The notes under the pieces: model-generated
What the model saw: the letters and a program-made list of their open reading frames with translations, nothing else
Databases searched by the model: none
Told to the model about the DNA's origin: nothing
Shown here: one piece after another, positions 48,491-59,189 of the stretch
How positions within the stretch are numbered: the first letter of the stretch is position 1
Layout: every line of letters starts with the position of its first letter
NCBI GenBank assembly: GCA_023213395.1
Contig: CM041465.1
Location: 154,015,741 to 154,079,740, forward strand
Reading direction: 5' to 3'
DNA length: 64,000 nt
Origin: Cycas panzhihuaensis
Taxonomy: Eukaryota; Cycadophyta
Translations under genes and position numbers: made by a program

Positions 48491-49129
48491 ATGGCGAAAA
48501 TAGTAGGTGCAAAGTTTGAGGTGGAGAAATTTAATGGCAAGAACAACTTCGAGTTGTGGAAGCTGAAAGCACATGATATTCTTATACAACATGGTTTGTA
48601 CAAAGCCCTTGTAGGCAAATCGAAGAAACCTGCAGGGATGGACAATAATGATTGGGATGACTTAGACAAAAAGGCACTTAGCACAATACGACTGTGCTTA
48701 GTAGATGAAGTCTTGTTTAACATCGTAGAGGAAGAGACAGTAGTAGGATTATGGACCCGGTTGGAAGGCCTATATATAACCAAATCAGTAGTAAATCGAA
48801 TCTACCTGAAGAGGCCACTGTACTCATTACGGATGAAGGAAGGTACAAAAATTGCTGACCATTTAAATGTTTTTAATACTCTTATTTGTCAGTTGACTAG
48901 TATCAATGTTAAAATTAAGGATGAGGACAAGGTTGTTACCTTGTTATGCTCTTTACTCAAATCCTGGGATAATATTGTCACCTCAATTAGTTTTATCACT
49001 ACATATGTATTGGATTATGATTCTGTTATAAGTGCTTTGCTAATGGAAGAAGTGCAGAGGAAATCTAGTTTTGAAATCTCCACACCAGAAGCCATGACAG
49101 TAAGGGGTAGAACATTTGAGAGAGGATAA
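48491..49129 (+). pseudogene. copia gag, nearly intact
   Basis: Start ATG 48491 (MAKIVGAKFEVEKFNGKNNF) is chosen because it corresponds to the family start; the frame is also open upstream to 48422. The gag body is of UBN2/Tnt1 type: WKLKAHDILIQHGLYKAL, DWDDLDKKALSTIRLCLVDE, GLWTRLEGLY, LNVFNTLICQL, DEDKVVTLLCSLLKSWDN, then SALLMEEV. It stops at 49127-49129 (TAA), before the zinc knuckle; the expected continuation in another frame reads KPRCWHY, a broken knuckle. It would form the particle shell. About 212 codons of the gag part are open, the longest such stretch here. Confidence 0.88.
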
Positions 49130-49296
49130 AACTCTATGGATACATCGAGATCCAAGTCAAAGAGCAAAAAGAGTAAGCCCAGGTGTTGGCATTATATAAG
49201 ACTAGTCACCTCAAGAAGGGTTGTTACAAAAGGAAGGAGTTCCAGAAAGAGGAAGATTCTACCAAGGAGGTAAATCAGGTGGAGTCAAATTAGGGT

Positions 49297-49803
49297 ATGG
49301 ATAATGATGTCTTGGTTGCTTGTAATGTTTCTCATTATCACCATGACTGGTTATTAGATTCAGGTGTTTCGCACCACATGTGTCCACACAGGAGTTGGTT
49401 CTCATCATACCAACCTCTTGATGGTGACGATGTGCTTATAGGAAATGAAGTTTCTTGTAAGACAATGGGCATTGGTAGCATCAGAATTAAGATGTTTAAT
49501 GGGGTAGTCAGAACATTAACTGAGGTTAGACATGTACCTGATTTGAAAAGGAATCTAATTTCCTTAGGTAAATTAGATTTGGGTGGTTTTAAGCATACAA
49601 GTCATGAAGGAGTCCTAAAGGTATCAAAGGGGACCTTGGTTGTTATAAAAGCGTTAAAGAAAGTAAATATTTATATTTTAGTGGGAAGTATAGATGTCAG
49701 CCAAACAGTGATAGCATCAAAGACTATAGAAGATCTAAATCAGTTATGGTAGCAGAGACTTGGGCACATGAGTGAGAGAGGACTTAAGGTGCTGATAAAT
49801 CGT
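49297..49803 (+). pseudogene. copia protease and integrase zinc-finger start
   Basis: This is an open frame to 49752. WLLDSGVSHHMCPHRSWFSS carries the protease DSG, with VSHHM where most copies have ASxHM. VRHVPDLKRNLISLGKLD is the conserved protease C-terminal block. After a stop at 49750-49752 the integrase finger begins (QRLGHMSERGLKVL). Close homology to 15349-15038 on the minus strand confirms the family. Confidence 0.87.
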
Positions 49804-49886
49804 AAGTTGCTTCCTAACTTATAACTTTCAAATTTGGCTTTCTGTAAACATTGTATTTTTGAATGTATGTAATCTAGAAGGTACCT

Positions 49887-49968
49887 TATATAGAAGGTAT
49901 GATTACTCCAGGAAGGTATACCTAACTTATACAGAAGGTATGATTACTCTAGGAAGGTATACCTTCTG
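49887..49968 (+). repeat. 41-bp tandem duplication inside integrase
   Basis: Two units, each containing AGAAGGTATGATTACTC and AGGAAGGTATACC, start at 49887 and 49928 (period 41). 41 is not a multiple of three, so the duplication shifts the integrase frame. The first part of the integrase core, before the DDYSRK-like segment, is missing here. Confidence 0.8.
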
Positions 49969-49982
49969 TATGGGTCTATTTT

Positions 49983-50580
49983 TTGAAAAGAAAATCTGAA
50001 GTTTTCAATGTGTTTAAGCAGTTCAAGGTTTTAGTTGAGAACAGTATTGGTAAGATAATCAAATGTTTAAGAACTGACAATAGAGGTGAGTTCAAGTCCT
50101 TGGAGTTTGAGAACTATTACAGAGAAGCTGGGATTGAAAGACACAAGACCACTAGCTATACTCCACGGCAAAATGGCATTGCTGAGCGCATAAATAGGAC
50201 ACTCATAGAAAGAGTAAGAAGCATGCTAAGTAATGTAGGAGTGGAGTAGGGCTTGTGAGCAGAAGCTGTTCAAACAACTTGCTATCTAGTAAATAGGTCA
50301 CCATCATTTGCAATAGATTGCAAGATTCCTGAAGAGGTATGGACTAGACATCCATGTGATTATTCAAATTTAAAAGTTTTTTGTTGTGATGCTTATGCCT
50401 GGACTGACAAAAGTAAACATTCAAAGTTAGACCTAAAATCCAAGAGATATATCTTTGTTGGTTATGATGATAAGGATGGTGTGAAGGGATATAGGTTGTG
50501 GGATTCTACTGCCCACAAAATCACCATTAACAAAGATGTTGTATTTGATGAATCTCCCCTTCTAAAATCATAGAGTGGAG
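49983..50580 (+). pseudogene. copia integrase core (partial)
   Basis: KRKSEVFNVFKQFKVLVENS precedes CLRTDNRGEFKS (second catalytic Asp) and SYTPRQNGIAERINRTL (catalytic Glu). The frame is open to 50249, then broken by TAG and TGA at Trp/Gln-like positions. Downstream lie LKSKRYIFVGYDDKDGVKGY and RLWDSTAHKI. The first catalytic Asp region is lost with the deletion/duplication at 49860-49980, so this integrase is dead. Confidence 0.86.
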
Positions 50581-50792
50581 AAGTTGAAATGAAATAGAAG
50601 CAGAAAGATGAACATCAATAGGTCAAGTTTGAAACCCAACCATTTTTAGAATCAAAAGAGCAGGAAGATCTTTCTGAAGATGAATCTGCAATAGATTTAC
50701 AAGAGTATGTGGACACTCCTCTGCCAATAGTTAGAAGATCTACATGAGTCAATCATCCACCTGATAGGTATAGCCTGTCTACTTCTATTGCT

Positions 50793-52374
50793 TTGGTTTC
50801 TAATGATGGTGAGCCCACATGTTATCAGGAAGTAGTAGATGATATCCATGGTGAGAAGAGGAAAAGGGCTATGCAAGAAGAGATAGATGCTTTGAAGAAA
50901 AATAATTCATGGGACTTAGTAGAACTTCCACATGGCAGGAAGATTGTTGGTTACATGTGGGTTTTCAAAAAGAAAACAGATGTTGATGGAAAGGTGGACA
51001 AATATAGGGCAAGATTGGTGGCTAAATGCTATGTACAAAAAGCAGGTATTGACTTTCATGAGATCTTTTCCCCAGTTGTTAAACTTATTTCAATTCGAGT
51101 GTTGTTAGTATTAGTAGCTTCTCTTGATTTGGAGCTAGAGCAGTTAGATGTAAAAATAACTTTTCTGCATGGAGATTTAGATGAAGAGATCTATATGGAT
51201 CAACCATAAGGGTTTATATAGGATGGTAGAAAAAGACTTGTTTATAGGCTCAGGAAATCATTGTATGGCCTAAAGAAATCACCTAGGCAGTGGTACAAGA
51301 AGTTTGATGCCTTCATGTAGAGCCAAAATTTCAAAAGAAGTGAGTATGATGATTGTGTTTATTTTAAATTTATAGACAATGTCTTATTCATTATCTTGGT
51401 ACTATATGTTGATGACATGCTAGTTGCAAGCAAAAGCATGGAAGAAATCAATAAGCTAAAGGCTCAACTGGCTAGGACTTTTGATATGAAGGATCTATGG
51501 GCTACAAAATAAATCTTAGGCATGGAGATACACAGAGATAGGAAAAGTGGTAAGCTATGGTTATCACAGTAGAAATATGTGGAGAAGGTGCTAACCAGGT
51601 TTGGTATGGTAAATGTGAAACCAGTGAGTATCCCATTGGCTTCCCACTTCAAGCTTTCTTCGAATATGAGTCCTAGTAGTGAAGATGAAAAGGTTTATAT
51701 GTCTTGTATGCCTTATGTCAGTGCAGTAGGAAGTTTGATGTATATCATGGTATGTACAAGACCTGATATTTCACATACAGTCAGTGTTGTTTACAGGTTT
51801 ATGGAAAATCCAGAGAAAGAACATTGGGCTGTAGTGAAATGGGTGCTTCGGTATTTGAGAGGCACAAGTGACTACCGCATCACCTTTAGAGGTATAGGTA
51901 ATCAGGTTTGTGGATATGTTAATTCAGACTTTGTAGGAGATTTAGACAAAAGAAGGTCTATTTCAGATTATGTTTTCACTCTTGCAAATGGTCTAGTTAG
52001 TTTGATGTCTAAATTACAGAGCACAATTGCAGATCACAACCACTAAGTTTAATAAATTCATCAGAGTAGCACATGCTTGTAAAGAAGAAATCTGGTTACA
52101 GGGTTTACTAGTTGAGCTTGGAAGGAGACAAGGAAATGTAAAGGTATTTTGTAATAGTCAAAGTATCATTTACTTAGCCAAGAATCTGGATTATCACAGT
52201 AGAATAAAGCATATTACTCTGAAGTACCATTTTGTTAGACAGGTTGTAGAAGCAGGTGGAGTGGCACTTGAGAAGATTCATACCAATAAGAATTATACTG
52301 ATATATTCACAAAACCAGTACCAATAGAGAAGTTCAAATGGTGTTTGACTTCTCTTGGCTTGCAGAAAAGATAA
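50793..52374 (+). pseudogene. copia RT and RNase H
   Basis: Open stretch 50793-51209 contains MQEEIDALKKNNSWDLVELP, WVFKKKTDVDGKVDKYRARL, FSPVVKL and QLDVKITFLHGDLDEEIYM. After TAG codons comes the active site LYVDDMLVAS near 51405. Then 51579-52046 covers YVSAVGSLMYIMV, TRPDISHTVSVVYRFMENPE and RNase H DFVGDLDKRRSISDY. The frame 52027-52374 carries HACKEEIWLQGLLVELG, FCNSQSIIYLAKNLDYHSR, KHITLKYHFVRQVVEAGG and DIFTKPVPIEKFKWC, ending TAA at 52372. The E of the TEAEY block is lost near 52045, where the frame shifts. Confidence 0.88.
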
Positions 52375-52422
52375 TGAATGGCCCAGGAAAGGTATCGGGT
52401 AAATTATTGTCAAGGTGGAGAT

Positions 52423-53060
52423 TGTTGGATTTTTTGACAACAATATTTTGGGGCTAAAATTTTGGCATGTTTTCAGTGTGGTTTCCCCTCTAATCTTTCT
52501 TGGGCGGTTCCAAAGGGGGCGGGAGCCTCCATTGGCCGGGGGTACGGGGGGCGTGGAACGACCCCGCTAAGATGGGGTTCAGGGGTGATAACCCCTGACC
52601 CAAAAAATTAGCCCTATAAACCTTATTAAATTATAAAGAGAATCTTGGTCATTCGATACAAATACCCTGGATTCTATAGCTAAGATTTATGTCTTGGATG
52701 TTCCTCTCATGTATCCCGTTTTAGGGCTTTTCTTATTATCTTGTAATGTAATGTACTATGAAGAGGGCGCCAGCTGGTTGTTGTTCTAGAGAGCATTCTA
52801 CTACTAAGATGTATTGTTTCTCCATTCTAAATCAATAAAGATTGATACCTTTCCTATGTGGATGTTTCCCTAGCACACTACTAGGGTTTTACCACATTAT
52901 ATTAGGTGCATATATGATGTTTATCTTATATATTGATGTTATTGTATTATCTTTGTTTTTAGAACTTGCATGTTAAATATTAGTTTCGATTCCTGTAACT
53001 AGTTAAAAAATAGTTCAGATCTTGTGGCGGTTTAAGGTTTAGGGCCTTATAGTTTCAACA
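52423..53060 (+). repeat. 3' LTR of copia 47784-53060
   Basis: It starts TGTTGGATTTT after the purine tract and ends GTTTCAACA before the ATACC duplication. It has the same layout as the 5' copy. Confidence 0.93.
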
Positions 53061-53066
53061 ATACCA

Positions 53067-53386
53067 TGCTAAGAAACACCTCTATATAAATAAGATGACT
53101 GAATATTTAAAATATAATAAATCTAAGCAAAATAAATGCACACAAGATACTAGATTTGATGTGGGAAACTCTCTCGGGTGAAAGCCCACCAAAATGATAT
53201 TCTATCATATTTTTATAAATCTTATTGTACTACCATTATAATAGATATTGGATCTATATTTATAGTTCCTTAGATGTCCTAAATACTTAGGTTTACATCC
53301 ATTGGCTTATATCACAATATTACATCAACATTATCTGTTCATAATTCACCATTTTACATTAATCGGCATGTAATACTATTCCAATA
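53067..53386 (-). repeat. 5' LTR of non-autonomous element copy 2 (320 bp)
   Basis: On the plus strand it starts TGCTAAGAAAC and ends TTCCAATA before GTAGG. It aligns with 38235-38518 and contains the TATA segment (minus CTATAAATATAGATCC) that the other copy lacks. Confidence 0.82.
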
Positions 53387-53391
53387 GTAGG

Positions 53392-54020
<629 letters not shown>

Positions 54021-54025
<5 letters not shown>

Positions 54026-54784
54026 TACTTATTGGATAATATTATTCTATATTATTTTTACTAGTACTAAACTTGACTTGATGTACATTTCCTCATAGTA
54101 GTACTAATGACTTAATAACCTTGTATATTGCCTTATAAATTTACAAGCCAAGTGTATATTTATAAGTCAATGAGTTACTCATAGTTACATAGATGATTTA
54201 ATAATCTTAATAATAATTCTAGCTAGCATGAAGCTAGGAATAGGGATTCTTCATTGAGATGAATCATAATAAAGGTGAGCTAATATAGTTGATGTAGGAC
54301 TAGTAGCTCACCATTTTCATTAATACAAAGGCAATGAATATTTATATATATGTGATGCTATATATAATATAATATAAAGAAATAGGCACCCCCAAGTAAG
54401 ATTAATCAGAATGTAGGCTAGCAAATATAGACAACACAATGCTAGTGCTTCAACGTTTTTATTAATACAAAGCTAATTGACACTTTTGTATATATATCAG
54501 TATATGTAATACAATAGTGAATGGATAATGCGTTACCTTTTTGTATATATTTGCCTAATAAGGCAATATAATATATCATTCAAGTTTCCCAAATGCATAA
54601 CACAAGTCAAAATATAGATGTAGGAGGCTTTAATATTACTACTTCTTAAATAATAGGGATATTCAATTTGCAAGTCTATCAAAGGTGGTTGTTGATAATG
54701 TGCAGGTAATATTAATTCATGACTTGGTGAGGAGTTGAAGAAATATGATATATATAATTATCAATAATTATTGGGTGATCAATA
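54021..54784. other. Spacer between microsatellite arrays
   Basis: This is AT-rich sequence in the leader of the outer gypsy element. No gene or domain was seen. Confidence 0.45.
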
Positions 54785-54788
54785 TATC

Positions 54789-54825
<37 letters not shown>

Positions 54826-54908
54826 CATACATATATATATAGATATATATAGATGTATATATATATATATATAGATATATATATATATATATATAGATGT
54901 ATATATAT

Positions 54909-54965
<57 letters not shown>

Positions 54966-55175
54966 CATACATATATACATATATAGACATATATATATAC
55001 ATATATATATATATCTATATATACATATATATATCTATATATGTATGTATATATATGTATATATAGATATATATATGTATATATATGTATATATATATGT
55101 ATATATATATGTATATAGATGTATGTATATGTATATATGTATATATATATGTATACGTATATGTGCATATATGTA

Positions 55176-55210
<35 letters not shown>

Positions 55211-55211
55211 G

Positions 55212-55254
<43 letters not shown>

Positions 55255-55278
55255 GTATATATATATATATACACATAC

Positions 55279-55310
<32 letters not shown>

Positions 55311-55435
55311 CTATATATGTATATATATATACATATATATATGTATGTATATATATATACATATGTATGTATACATATATACATATGTATGTATACATAT
55401 ATACATATATATATATATATATGTATGTATGTATG

Positions 55436-55466
<31 letters not shown>

Positions 55467-55477
55467 GTATGTATATA

Positions 55478-55559
<82 letters not shown>

Positions 55560-55562
55560 TAT
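54785..55562. repeat. Compound microsatellite array 2 (TA / TATG / CATA mosaic)
   Basis: About 780 bp is made almost only of TA, TGTA, TACA and GATA units in many blocks, with CATACATA facing TATGTATG blocks. Open frames in all directions are low-complexity artefacts. Confidence 0.95.
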
Positions 55563-55602
55563 AATGTTATTTATTTACACATGAATCAAGGCCATGATGG
55601 AG

Positions 55603-55614
55603 GCTCTAATACCA
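55603..55614 (-). other. Primer-binding site of outer gypsy element
   Basis: The minus strand reads TGGTATTAGAGC, two bases from the LTR at 55617-55857. It is one transition from the usual site. Confidence 0.72.
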
Positions 55615-55616
55615 CT

Positions 55617-55857
55617 TATAATTATCCCTTATTTATAACTAGAGGATAACTTCCTAAGTATAGGAGAATAACATAAGTACGTAAAAATTAGTGAAGAATT
55701 CAATGGCCAAAGACTAATATAATTGATAAAATGAATGATGATACATGTTACGATGGTCACATATTTATATATATGATATGATATCCTTTGAAGAGTGGTT
55801 GTAACTATTCAAATGTCCCCTTTGATAATAATTAGATAATTAATTATAGTCATAACA
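55617..55857 (-). repeat. 5' LTR of outer gypsy element
   Basis: On the plus strand it starts TATAATTATCC next to the primer site and ends GTCATAACA. It aligns with 35667-35912, over GAAGAATTCAATGGCC and following. The AAGTA duplication follows. Confidence 0.75.
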
Positions 55858-55862
55858 AAGTA

Positions 55863-56569
55863 AGGGATGATGTGCAATTCTAACCAAGTGAAAAAGTTGA
55901 TGGAGCCACATTATCTTGAGGAAGTTCAAAGGATCTACACTACATCGAGGAGGTTTGTGTGGTATGGTAGTTATGTAATTTACAATAAAAAATCAAGGCC
56001 CATTCCCCCATGATGCTTAAAAGTAAGAGCCTCAAGGGATATTAAGGTATTGCATTTAGTACATGGCTATTAGGATTATGTTGCCTACCTAGACCTTTCC
56101 CCATAGAAGAACGTTGCCTAGATGGATTAACATATTGATCAACATCTATAAAAGTTGAAGTATCATTGTATATGATCTTCTAGTGCAACTTTAATCTATA
56201 AAATGAAGAGATAATAGATGAAAGGAAAAAGAAATAGGCATGGTACTTAAGAGAATCTTCTTTACTAAAGAGAGCATGATTAAAGATTTTCCAAATATGC
56301 CAAAAAATTTATGTCCATAAAATATCCTAAGTTGTATGAAAGTCCTAGTAAAATACAATTATATTACCAAGCATAAATCATATGGTTCAAACACCTAGAA
56401 TTAAAGGGATACAAATCTAATTTGCATTTCCTCTTAAATTTTTATGGCAAAAAAATAGTCTTAGGAAAGAAGTATAATTTCTTCTTTACTATAAGTAGGT
56501 TAAGAAATTAAAACTTTAAGTTCAAAAGGCTAAAATCCAATCACTAAACTATTGCACAAAATATGATAG
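55863..56569 (-). pseudogene. Possible L1 LINE 3' fragment
   Basis: Minus-strand translation gives HHGGMGLDFLL near 56010, resembling the GGLGL block that follows plant L1 reverse transcriptases, and FNHALFSKEDSL near 56280. A GGLGLKDP block is seen in the LINE at 33390. The rest is too decayed to place. It could instead be unrelated spacer. Confidence 0.3.
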
Positions 56570-56914
56570 TATTAGGGATACAACCCCTAACTTATCTTCT
56601 CTTATATTCCATTATATCTTCTACTTCTTCCCTCTTCTTAATGTTTCACATGCATAAGTGGAAGGTAGTGTAGTGGTCTTTGAGCACTATATATATTCTT
56701 GTAATATTCCATATGCATAAGATGAAGGTTGTGTAGTGAGCATAGAGCCATACACATTTACGTAATCTTTAGAGTAGGGTATTTAAAATATCATTGTTAT
56801 TACATGTAATTGGGAGGTTGCTCCCTTAAAGGGTATTGTAATACAAGTGCTCTTTTGGAGTTATTTGCATGTTATATTGTTCTGTAATTATTATTAAGGA
56901 GTGTTATCCTACCA
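56570..56914 (+). repeat. 5' LTR of chromovirus 56570-58516 (345 bp)
   Basis: It starts TATTAGGGATAC and ends TCCTACCA. It aligns in inverted orientation with 40512-40891 and 46207-46586, with small deletions. Confidence 0.83.
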
Positions 56915-56916
56915 AG

Positions 56917-56928
56917 TGGTATTAGAGT
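56917..56928 (+). other. Primer-binding site of chromovirus 56570-58516
   Basis: TGGTATTAGAGT has two transitions relative to TGGTATCAGAGC and lies two bases after the LTR. Confidence 0.75.
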
Positions 56929-57045
56929 GGTTGATTCATACCTTATGGGAGAGTCAAAGGTATTAAATAATCATTTTTTTTCCATTAAGGTTTTGTCATC
57001 AATAATATTCTCATTTAATTTTTGCTTTGTTGCATTATTTTTTGC

Positions 57046-57530
57046 GGGTAGATAACACTGCAATTAGGTAGCTACCCTATCAATGCCACCAAGTAGTTTT
57101 CTTTTGCATTTAGATAGAGACCCTGTGTTGGGGGTCTATAAATATCATGAGCATCTATTATTTTAGGATAAGTGCATTGTGGGTTTTCCATTCTTTATGT
57201 GAAGGACTAGAGATCACACTCGTGAAACAAGCTTTAGATAAAACCTAACTATAGAATTGTGCCTCCACATACATGTGGGTATAGAGGAGGACCCCCTAGA
57301 TAGGCCTTTTTAATATAGGTAAGCATAGGAAACCTATTAACTATCTATAATTTGTAGTGCACTGGTAAGTCGTTAGCCTTGGGAAGTTACTCTCCATGTA
57401 CCCTAGATATGGGATAGTATGACTACAAAGTAGAGCATTAGCCTCTGTAAGTAGATACTATTCATGACTGGGATTAGTATATCAGGGTCCTACAAACTAG
57501 ATAAGCCCATACTTAGTGTACTTGGTCTGT
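57046..57530 (+). repeat. Conserved chromovirus leader block (copy 3)
   Basis: It matches 45601-46073 (minus) over nearly its full length and 9443-9840 more weakly. GGGGGTCTATAAATATCATG is at 57130-57149. It also shares GTGAAGGACTAGAGATCACA and GAAGTTACTCTCCATGTACC-like segments with copy 2. Confidence 0.8.
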
Positions 57531-57867
57531 CTATTAGTGGTCTATATGCACGTAGTTAATCAGTGAGTCAGTCATCATCAATTTGTTAAATCTAGTGTGT
57601 CCAGCCAGTTTGTCATCAGTTAATGCACACATAGTCTGTCAACCAGTCAACAACCAAAAAAGAAGAAACAAAAATAAAATTAAAAAAATAAAAACGTAAA
57701 AAGGTAAAAAAATAAAAAAGTAAGAAAGCAAAAAAATAAAAAAGAAAAAAGGATAAAAAATACCATATTGCCTCATAAAACATTGGTGATAATAGTCTAT
57801 AGACACTCCATTAAATCCCTTTCATTCATATTTATCAACTAGGATTTAACGTAGGTCTTGGGAACAA

Positions 57868-58516
57868 ATGGCCCCTAAGATGAACCCATGCTAGACTCAA
57901 GATCTCAATGATGTTATCACACAACTTCAAGGAGGCATATTATAAATCCAAATTAACTTCAATGAAATTTTTGAAGTAATAATGCTAGAGCTCATAGCCA
58001 TGAAACCTTTTAACAAAGAAAAGATTGAATTTGATGATACTACTTACATAGGTAGGGGTTACTTTCTTAAAGAAGATGAGGATAATGAGGGAAGTCACTT
58101 CTATCCTAACTTCCTTCCCAAGGTAGAAATCAAAAAGTTAAATGGAATAGATATACATACCTAGATTGGTTAAATAGAATAATACTTTTCTCTTCATCAA
58201 GTTTTAATACACAAGAAGATCCTTCTTGCTTTTCTACACATGGAAACTGAACCCTACCAATGGGTTATGAAAATAATTAGTGGCTTTAGTTATCAATGGG
58301 AGGATTTTGTCAAGAATCTTACATCTCAATGTGATAGTACATGGGATCATGACTACTTTAACCAATTAGCTAAAGTTAGATAGAAGGGGATTGTTTTAGC
58401 CTATACAGTAGAATACCAATATCTCACCATAAGGGTTGATGGTTTTTGTCAGAATAAATTACTTAAGTTGTACATTGGTGGGTTATGAGATGACATCAAA
58501 CATGAGTTATGACTCT
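57868..58516 (+). pseudogene. chromovirus gag, truncated by the next element
   Basis: Start ATG 57868 (MAPKMNPC, stop, TQDLNDVITQ) aligns with the gag start at 45292. Open part 57982-58164 has EGSHFYPNFLPKVEIKKLNG then IDIHT. It is followed by HMETEPYQWVMKII with a single YQW where the other gag has three. It ends at DDIKHEL near 58512. Stops are TAG or TGA at Gln/Trp/Arg-like codons. Confidence 0.83.
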
Positions 58517-58966
58517 ATTTCCCAGCTTCCAGGAATGGATACAGGGTGGTCGACTCAGGTAAGTGTAGGTATGCTTCTCACCTTATCATGGCTTTCTTTT
58601 GAGTTGAGTGTATGTTTGTATGTTATGATCTCGTAGATGATCTTGTCATCATCTATACTTATTTAGCCTATGACGACTATAGCGGGGGCACATTCCCAGC
58701 GAGTGTGGCACCTTGGTGGCCATTCCACTTCCCGCATTCTACCCTACTCACCTCGGGACCCATTTGGCTCATGTCACCCCTACCTGTGTGATGACCCGTC
58801 ATTGTTTGGTTGACTTGTCACATCTTTTGAGTCTTATTTTTGCTCTTCTTGACTCGTTTGTTGGCTTGTCTGCCCCTCGGTAGGTGTCTCAGCCCCCCAT
58901 TAGCCTCTTTTGTCATTAGCCCATAGCCCAAGCTGGTTGTCTGGGCCAGATTTAGCCCTTGGTCAT

Positions 58967-59026
58967 GTACTGTAACGAAATTCACAGTACCGTCGCAAAT
59001 TCCATGGTACCGCAAAATTTGCGGCG
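58967..59026 (+). repeat. Three 20-bp direct repeats in the putative U3
   Basis: GTAC(T/C)G-headed units start at 58967, 58987 and 59007, exactly 20 bp apart. They share a GCAAATT-like core (degenerate in unit 1) and are rich in CpG. They may be an enhancer array about 130-190 bp upstream of the TATA-like motif. Confidence 0.7.
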
Positions 59027-59135
59027 GGGTGACTGTCTCAGATTATTTTTTAAAAATCTGCCGTGGTAATTTTGCATTTATTGCGAAATTGCCATGTGTT
59101 TTAAATGTCGACTCGCCACCGCGCCCTAATCGCTC

Positions 59136-59162
59136 GTTTAGGGTTTAGGTTGGGTATTTAAG
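59136..59162 (+). promoter_or_regulatory. Telo-box and TATA-like core promoter
   Basis: TTTAGGGTTTAGG (telo-box, AAACCCTAA on the other strand) at about 59137-59149 is followed by TATTTAAG at 59155-59162. This spacing resembles plant promoters of the translation-gene class. Transcription would start near 59185-59195. Confidence 0.55.
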
Positions 59163-59189
59163 TCCTCTCTAAGTCACTTTTAGGATCTT

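Larger units (their letters stand above)
47784..53060 (+). mobile_element. Ty1/copia element (Tnt1-like), complete structure
   Basis: The 5' LTR is 47784-48420 (637 bp) and the 3' LTR 52423-53060 (638 bp), with a perfect ATACC duplication (47779-47783 and 53061-53065). The primer site TGGTATCAGATC is at 48423-48434 and the polypurine tract AAGGTGGAGAT at 52412-52422. Gag (48491) and pol (49297-52374) are the best preserved copia coding regions in the window. The LTRs are roughly 90% identical by eye. It inserted into the primer site of the surrounding non-autonomous element. Confidence 0.95.
38235..53386 (-). mobile_element. Non-autonomous copia-derived element, copy 2, with two nested elements
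   Basis: Its LTRs are 38235-38518 (3') and 53067-53386 (5'), with perfect GTAGG duplications at 38230-38234 and 53387-53391. The primer site reads TGGTATTAAAGT once the nested copia is removed. After subtracting the chromovirus (40512-46586) and the copia (47784-53060) with their duplications, it is about 3.8 kb. The only coding relic is an RT fragment fused to an RNase H tail at 38540-39060. The rest of the interior matches 841-2735 (copy 1) and is non-coding as far as I can read. Confidence 0.85.
56570..58516 (+). mobile_element. Truncated chromovirus, same family as 40512-46586
   Basis: The 5' LTR (56570-56914), primer site, conserved leader and the first two thirds of gag are present. 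Similarity to the minus-strand chromovirus stops abruptly at 58516, in the gag segment after LYIGGL, where a different gypsy element begins. The remainder of the chromovirus lies beyond the inserted element, outside the window, or was lost. No 3' LTR is visible, so the duplication is unknown. Confidence 0.85.

Noticed and set aside
48415-48783. 122-codon ORF on the minus strand
   Set aside because: It is the antisense shadow of the copia gag at 48491-49129.
54779-55649. Long open frames of Tyr/Ile/Cys-rich protein in all directions
   Set aside because: They are produced by TA/TGTA microsatellites, which contain few stops in any frame. They are not genes.
59137-59149. Telomeric repeat remnant
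   Set aside because: There are fewer than two TTTAGGG units, placed just upstream of a TATA-like motif. It fits a telo-box better than an interstitial telomere.
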